Origin: Saccharomonospora azurea NA-128
GTDB lineage: Bacteria; Actinomycetota; Actinomycetes; Mycobacteriales; Pseudonocardiaceae
Assembly: GCF_000231055.2 (NCBI RefSeq)
Contig: NZ_CM001466.1
Span: forward strand, 285,724-349,723
DNA: 64,000 nucleotides
Direction of reading: 5' to 3'
This document shows, piece by piece, positions 61,301-64,000 of the stretch. The position numbers and the translations under genes are program-made. A model generated the notes under the pieces. It searched no databases and had not been told where the DNA came from. It was given only the letters and a program-made list of their open reading frames with translations. The first letter of the stretch is position 1; each line of letters starts with the position of its first letter.

Positions 61301-64000
61301 GCTGTCCGACGTGGCCGGCCACGATCCCGCCCGCACCACCACCTACACCTACGACGAGCACGGCCGCGTGCACACCGTCACCGACCCCGAGGGCGGTGTG
61401 ACCACCACGGAGTACGACGACTTCGGTGCGGTGGTGCGGACCGTGGACCCGGTGGGTACCGAGTTCCTCACCACCTACACCAAGGCTCGTCACCAGTTGG
61501 CGACTCGCACGGTGAAGGGCTTCACCGGCGACGGACAGCCAGCGCGGGACGTGGTTCTGGAGTCCCGCGCCTACGACCCGGCGGGCCGGCTGGCCAGCGT
61601 CACCGACGCGATGGGCCGCACCACCGCGTACACGTACTACGACGACGACCTGCTCGCCTCGGAGACACTGCTCGACTACACCGATCCGAGCACGGGCGAG
61701 ACACGCGACGTCGAACTCTCCACGTACACCTACACCGGTACGGGACAGGTCGACACCCACGCTCACGGCGAGGGCCGGTTCTCCTCCACCACCGTCTACG
61801 ACAACGCCGACCGGCCGGTGCGACGCACCGACCGCGAAGGCGACGACGTGCTGCGTGAGGAGGAGACCACCTACGACGACGCCGACAACGTCACGCGCGT
61901 CATCGGCCGCGACGCGGACGGCTCCGTGCACAGCGACGTGGAGTTCACTCACGACGAACTCGGCCGGGAGACCGGTCGCACCGTGCACACCGGGTCCGAG
62001 TCGCTGCTCACCCTGACCCACCGCGACGAGGCCGGTCTCGTACGGTCGGTGGTCGATCCGCGTGGGACGGCGACCGGAGCAGACCCGGAGGCGTTCACCA
62101 CCCGCTTCACCTACGACGCATTCGGCAGGCAGATCACCCGAATCGCGCCGCCGGTGGAGGCCGAGTCCCACGGCAACTCAGCGGTGACCGCGACCCCTGT
62201 CACCACGGTCGGCTACAACACCTTCGGTGAGGAAGCCGACCTGAAGGACCCGAACGGCAACGTCACGCACACCAGTTACGACCGAGCCGGACGACCGATC
62301 GAGCTCCGCCAACCGGAGTACCTGCCTCCCGGCGGGGACGAACCGATCACTGCCACGTCCGCGCTGGACTACGACGCGGCAGGACGTGTGGTCGCGAGTA
62401 CGGACGCACTCGGACAGACCACCACCTACGGTTACGACGAGCTCGGTAACCAACGGCGGGTCACCGATCCGCCCGCGCTGCACGGTCAGGCCGGCGGCAC
62501 GTGGATCGCGACGTACGACCCGCTGGGCGAGGTTCTGTCCACGAGCGATCCGCGAGGCACGCAAACCCACGCCACCTACGACAAGCTCGGCAGGCAGATC
62601 ACGAGCACCGTGGTGGAGAAGGTTCCGGAACCGACGCGCATCCTCACCACTCGTTACACCTACGACGAGCTGGACAACGTCGCCACCGTCACCAGCCCGG
62701 GCGGTCGTGTCGTCGAGACCACCTACGACGATCTCGGCAACGAACTGACCGTCACCGACGGGCTGGGCAACACCACCACGAACGCCTACGACGGCGCGGG
62801 TCGCCTGGTGTCGAGCACGGATGCCACCGGGCGCGGCAGCGAGATCGACTACGACCGAGCGGGACGTCAGCTGGCGGTGTCGGATCTCGGTCCCGACGGC
62901 ACGGTGGAGCGCACTCGGGAGTTCGCCTACGACCGGGCGGGCAACGCGACTCGGGTGACGGACGCGCTGGGTTCCGCCACCACCTACACCTACGACGCGC
63001 TGAACCAGGTCACGTCGATCACGCGTCCGGTCTCGGACAATGAGGCGATCACCACGAGCTACGGCTACGACCGGGCCGGCAATATCACTCGCGCCACCGA
63101 CGGCAACGGCAACACCACGGTGTTCACCGTCAACGCGTGGAACGCGGCCGAGTCGACGATCGAACCGGCCACCGAGCAGACCCCGGAGGCGGCCGACCGC
63201 ACCTACACGGCGAGCTACGACGCGGCGGGGCGGCTGGCGGAGCTGCGTAAGCCGGGCGGGGTGACGATCTCCCACAGCTACGACCCGCAGGGCAACCTCG
63301 TCAAGCAGGTCGGCAGCGGGGCGAGCGTGGTGACGCAGGACCGGGTGTTCACCTACGACCCGGCGGGGCGGATGGTGTCGGCGTCGGCGCCGAACGGCGA
63401 GAACACCTTCACCTACGACGACCGCGGCAACCTCGTCACGGCCTCGGGACCGTCGGGGGAGTCGAGCTTCACCTACGACGCCGACGGTCTGCCAACCAGT
63501 GTCACCACGTCGGCCGGTACGAGTTCGTTCTCCTACGACGCGGCGGGCAGGCTCGCCACCGCCCTCGACGCGGCCACGGGCGCGACGCTGGGCTACGACT
63601 ACGACGAGGCCGGGCGCGTTACCGGCGTCGGATACGGCGTCGGCGCCGCGACGCGGACGTATGGATACGACGAGCTGGGTCGCATTGCGTCCGACACCGT
63701 GCTGGGGCCTGACGGCGCGGAGACCACGTCGATCACTTACGAGTGGGACGACGAGGACCATTTGGTCGTCAAGCACACCGAGGGCCTTGCTGGTGCGGCG
63801 GAGAACGTTTACGGCTATGACCGTGCGGGTCGGTTGGTGTCGTGGGACGACGGCGATGCGGTGCACACCTATGAGTGGGATGCGGCGGGGAATCTGACGC
63901 GTGACGGCGCGGTTTCGGCGGTGTTCGACGAGCGGAACCGGTTGTTGTCGAAGGCGGGTGTCGAGTATTCGTACACGCCGCGGGGGACGTTGGCGTCGCG
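55380..64000 (+). CDS. Giant secreted RHS/YD-repeat protein with laminin-G-like modules (partial)
   Basis: One frame stays open from ATG 55380 (AGGGGG upstream) to the window end, over 2870 codons; I checked the phase at several distant points. Layout: membrane/signal segment at about 10-31 (LLTVFVVIVVAAGLVVALPW); a DNRLRE-like domain at about 340-520 (SSACSSRWVTIDLGEKGRDL); an Ig-like domain to about 640; an RHS start at about 775 (LSVTRTYNSLDPREELAFGS); three laminin-G/concanavalin-like modules at about 960-1190, 1243-1467 and 1473-1697, each with VELWFKTTS and GSMPVLYVGTDGKL; then dozens of YD repeats (TYDAAGRL-type) to the end. The toxin or C-terminal domain, if any, is beyond the window. 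Probably an exported, wall-associated polymorphic-toxin-class protein. Confidence 0.9.
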   Translation, partial: MVRRSVSAALRLLTVFVVIVVAAGLVVALPWSNGIGAAEGQLPEQEWGSAEGHSHAVSAESTRSTVEVGEHASQPADGVAPDQRDPEHGLTAAPLRETTVEVREADVPGDPEGFDPATSRLLVEESKPDLQVFANADGTRTLRAYEGRQFYRTTGGWTKIDTTLVSDESGWRTRADSDVKRFAASAGADALATVELDGHSFGFGVADADPVRGEVEGSEVVYAEIRPDADLHVEATPAGAKEAIVLKSPDAPTVWDFPLHLDGLNAEIDDGAVVLRAADGTVQGVIPPGFMEDANVDPNIGEGARSRDVSYELVEDADGTILRVRVDEDWLADPERVFPVVVDPTVSKNANGSTYVMSGFDADYSGDPLLSVGTYNGGGNVAAAYLKFDSISSQLSGHYVLGAKLRMYSAWSYSCDARKVTVHPVTQSWSVSGKKSYPGPSYGSSIAEKSFAYGHSSACSSRWVTIDLGEKGRDLLHGWTHGKPNHGLAVRASTTDSKAWKKFASVASANAPYLEVTSTPYWATYQVGDLISPVSTTDDGIMRVTVKNAGKDTWTPTNGYELGYRIWDAEGNELPYNEWAAWTTMPRNVAPGQSVTVDARVKALPPGTYSVHWDMGLRGKTRFSWHDVPMSKRVVFSVPNQTPMIESASPPSNFNATTLTPTLAVKGRDRDNHPGKDLRYNFKICTDSGADCTESGWQSTPRWTVPEGTLEWSETYVWHGQISDTEDPSPWTLPTYLSTRVPQPAITSHLASTNGVDPGVGNYSTQVTDAVLSVPGPELSVTRTYNSLDPREELAFGSGWATRWDTRVRSEEGTDVVLLTYPDGRQARFGRNSDGSYAAPPGQGLSLVSEEDGWLLRFKNGDRYSFDADGRIVSITDAAGHVQETTYRADGTLERATDVASGRALHFTWADGHVVEVRTEPASSSTWTYTYDGDRLVSVCDPTDACTRYDYGSGSHYPTVVQDANPHAYWRLTETEGPTLGSEVPGFWGSLDGTARGVGLGREAGPLAGTSATAAVFDGSTSYVQLPDDLVRNSAYASVELWFKTTSTTGGVLFSTSHNTPDEVDPKGSMPVLYVGTDGKLHGHFWNNQTEGMVSAGAVNDGLWHHVVLTGAFDTQTLYLDGTAVGSLAGELVNMDPHNFLGVGAVDDRAWPAKPSGPWSYFDGVIAEAAFYQHPLDPVVVAEHYAADTASDRLTKTTRPSGAVEAELTYHEIADRVTTYVDDNGGTRTYGTPTVEGDGFRYASAVRDSTPASYWRMSETEGSDARSNSNMRRGAYHRGSGGRGAGPFPNSFSRTFDGTDSYVQLPDDTLHGARRLSVELWFKTTSDNGGVLLSIADHQPGEPSSGGSMPVLYVGTDGKLHGHFWQGSVAGIESTDTVNDGEWHHAVLTGNVDTQTLYLDGSPIGSLSGTISNHRTHTFVGTGWTPNHSWPAIGSRDWAHFDGSIAQVAVYHHAMDPERVAAHHSVQADRATYVDAVRASRPHSRWGLEDGDTARHAEADAATMVGTYHNVSLGADPVMRGGHAADFDGISSYLSLPDNEIHGRQRLAVELWFKTTSADGGVLFSIADHRPGAATSGGSMPVLYVGTDGKLYGHFWNNSVKGIVSTESVNDGEWHHAVLSADRTRQWLYLDGNLVDHQDGEILNYRAHAFVGTGWTANLPWPNIGERDWAYFDGSIGEVAVYQRPLDSASIAAHYSASTASTKVLTTDPAGQETVYSYDPTRGGRIVSVTLQDAGTTLYEYDKGGFLRRVVDENGHATTYVNDERGNRLSTTRCRDGGSEACYTSYREYFVNPDDPVDPRNDSVTFARDARSTSESDDRYATRYVLHGNGLVSSVREPGATGGLQRTTTHTYTDGSEPAVGGGTQPAWLLETTTDPAGNVTRYAYTSAGDLARVTDPAGMVTEYTHDELGRVMTESVSSAALPEGSATTTYRYDGASRVVEQTDPATTNAVTGVEHQQRTTNVYNPDGTLASTTLSDVAGHDPARTTTYTYDEHGRVHTVTDPEGGVTTTEYDDFGAVVRTVDPVGTEFLTTYTKARHQLATRTVKGFTGDGQPARDVVLESRAYDPAGRLASVTDAMGRTTAYTYYDDDLLASETLLDYTDPSTGETRDVELSTYTYTGTGQVDTHAHGEGRFSSTTVYDNADRPVRRTDREGDDVLREEETTYDDADNVTRVIGRDADGSVHSDVEFTHDELGRETGRTVHTGSESLLTLTHRDEAGLVRSVVDPRGTATGADPEAFTTRFTYDAFGRQITRIAPPVEAESHGNSAVTATPVTTVGYNTFGEEADLKDPNGNVTHTSYDRAGRPIELRQPEYLPPGGDEPITATSALDYDAAGRVVASTDALGQTTTYGYDELGNQRRVTDPPALHGQAGGTWIATYDPLGEVLSTSDPRGTQTHATYDKLGRQITSTVVEKVPEPTRILTTRYTYDELDNVATVTSPGGRVVETTYDDLGNELTVTDGLGNTTTNAYDGAGRLVSSTDATGRGSEIDYDRAGRQLAVSDLGPDGTVERTREFAYDRAGNATRVTDALGSATTYTYDALNQVTSITRPVSDNEAITTSYGYDRAGNITRATDGNGNTTVFTVNAWNAAESTIEPATEQTPEAADRTYTASYDAAGRLAELRKPGGVTISHSYDPQGNLVKQVGSGASVVTQDRVFTYDPAGRMVSASAPNGENTFTYDDRGNLVTASGPSGESSFTYDADGLPTSVTTSAGTSSFSYDAAGRLATALDAATGATLGYDYDEAGRVTGVGYGVGAATRTYGYDELGRIASDTVLGPDGAETTSITYEWDDEDHLVVKHTEGLAGAAENVYGYDRAGRLVSWDDGDAVHTYEWDAAGNLTRDGAVSAVFDERNRLLSKAGVEYSYTPRGTLAS
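58250..60470 (+). repeat. Three tandem laminin-G-like modules inside the RHS gene
   Basis: Three copies of about 670-690 bp encode near-parallel protein modules starting YWR(L/M)xETEG or an equivalent and ending YFDGxIxExAxYxxPLD. They share 60% or more identity by eye, with long identical stretches such as MPVLYVGTDGKL. The third lacks the YWR entry motif (HSRWGLEDGD instead). They interrupt the YD-repeat array after its first few units. Confidence 0.8.

Noticed and set aside
60819-63866. Two long minus frames (450 and 562 codons) opposite the RHS gene
   Set aside because: Val/Gly/Arg repeats mirror the YD repeats of the plus strand; no independent coding evidence.

Overview
The window is very GC-rich (strong G/C third-position bias, many GTG/TTG starts, 4-base GTGA/ATGA overlaps). 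Its gene families are typical of Actinobacteria: QcrB with a long C-terminal extension, PPE/EspG/EspC-like type VII genes, FurA-KatA, an AfsQ-like two-component system, and DUF3140 and DUF5997 proteins. A member of the Pseudonocardiaceae (Saccharomonospora/Amycolatopsis-like) is my best guess, by inference only. I recognise no rRNA, tRNA or CRISPR array. Genes at both window ends are cut by the boundary.

Layout. 1-3.7 kb (minus): ethanolamine ammonia-lyase eutB-eutC followed by a GAF/PucR-type regulator. 3.9-5.7 kb (minus): remnant of a graspetide (omega-ester peptide) cluster, an intact methyltransferase with an ATP-grasp ligase that has lost its N-terminus. 5.8-9.4 kb (minus): FecCD-type metal/siderophore ABC importer and a Fur regulator. 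9.5-11.2 kb: a qcrB without its bc1 partners. 11.4-15.6 kb: type VII secretion accessory and substrate genes, the PPE gene carrying a frameshift. 15.7-20 kb: molybdopterin nitrate reductase-like enzyme, small helical protein, HPP membrane protein, metallo-beta-lactamase-fold enzyme. 20.1-22.3 kb: Na+/alanine symporter, then cysteine dioxygenase with a striking 117-nt inverted-repeat leader that buries its own ribosome binding site and start codon.

22.8-32.4 kb (minus) is the most interesting block. A ROK regulator, a solute-binding protein, an ABC ATPase and a fused two-domain permease are followed by an argininosuccinate-lyase-like enzyme, a PfkB kinase, an amidohydrolase and a double-SIS isomerase/deglycase. 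Five of the genes overlap by 4 bases in a chain. It looks like one uptake-and-catabolism operon for an unidentified N-substituted (amino)sugar or aspartate/succinyl conjugate.

32.5-43.7 kb holds a DUF2182/DUF1326 pair, a methyltransferase, an EI24/CysZ-like protein, an APC amino-acid permease, DUF3140, a lactate permease-like transporter, an HTH-less LysR-type sensor divergent from DUF5997, a TIM-barrel/TGT-like unknown protein, and moaA. 43.9-47 kb: a damaged TetR gene, furA-katA and an ankyrin protein. 47-54.6 kb: an AfsQ-like lipoprotein/kinase/response regulator set, then a ddl-alr cell-wall operon with vanY divergent. Here ddl is split by an intact IS200/IS605-family element (tnpA+tnpB), and removing positions 50434-52246 restores a 362-residue frame exactly. 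54.6-55.4 kb is largely empty. From 55.4 kb to the end runs a giant secreted RHS/YD-repeat protein with three laminin-G-like modules.

Several genes (PPE, a lipoprotein, TetR) carry single-base lesions, ddl is interrupted and the graspetide ligase is truncated. Either this genome region is decaying or the assembly has indel errors; raw reads would decide.
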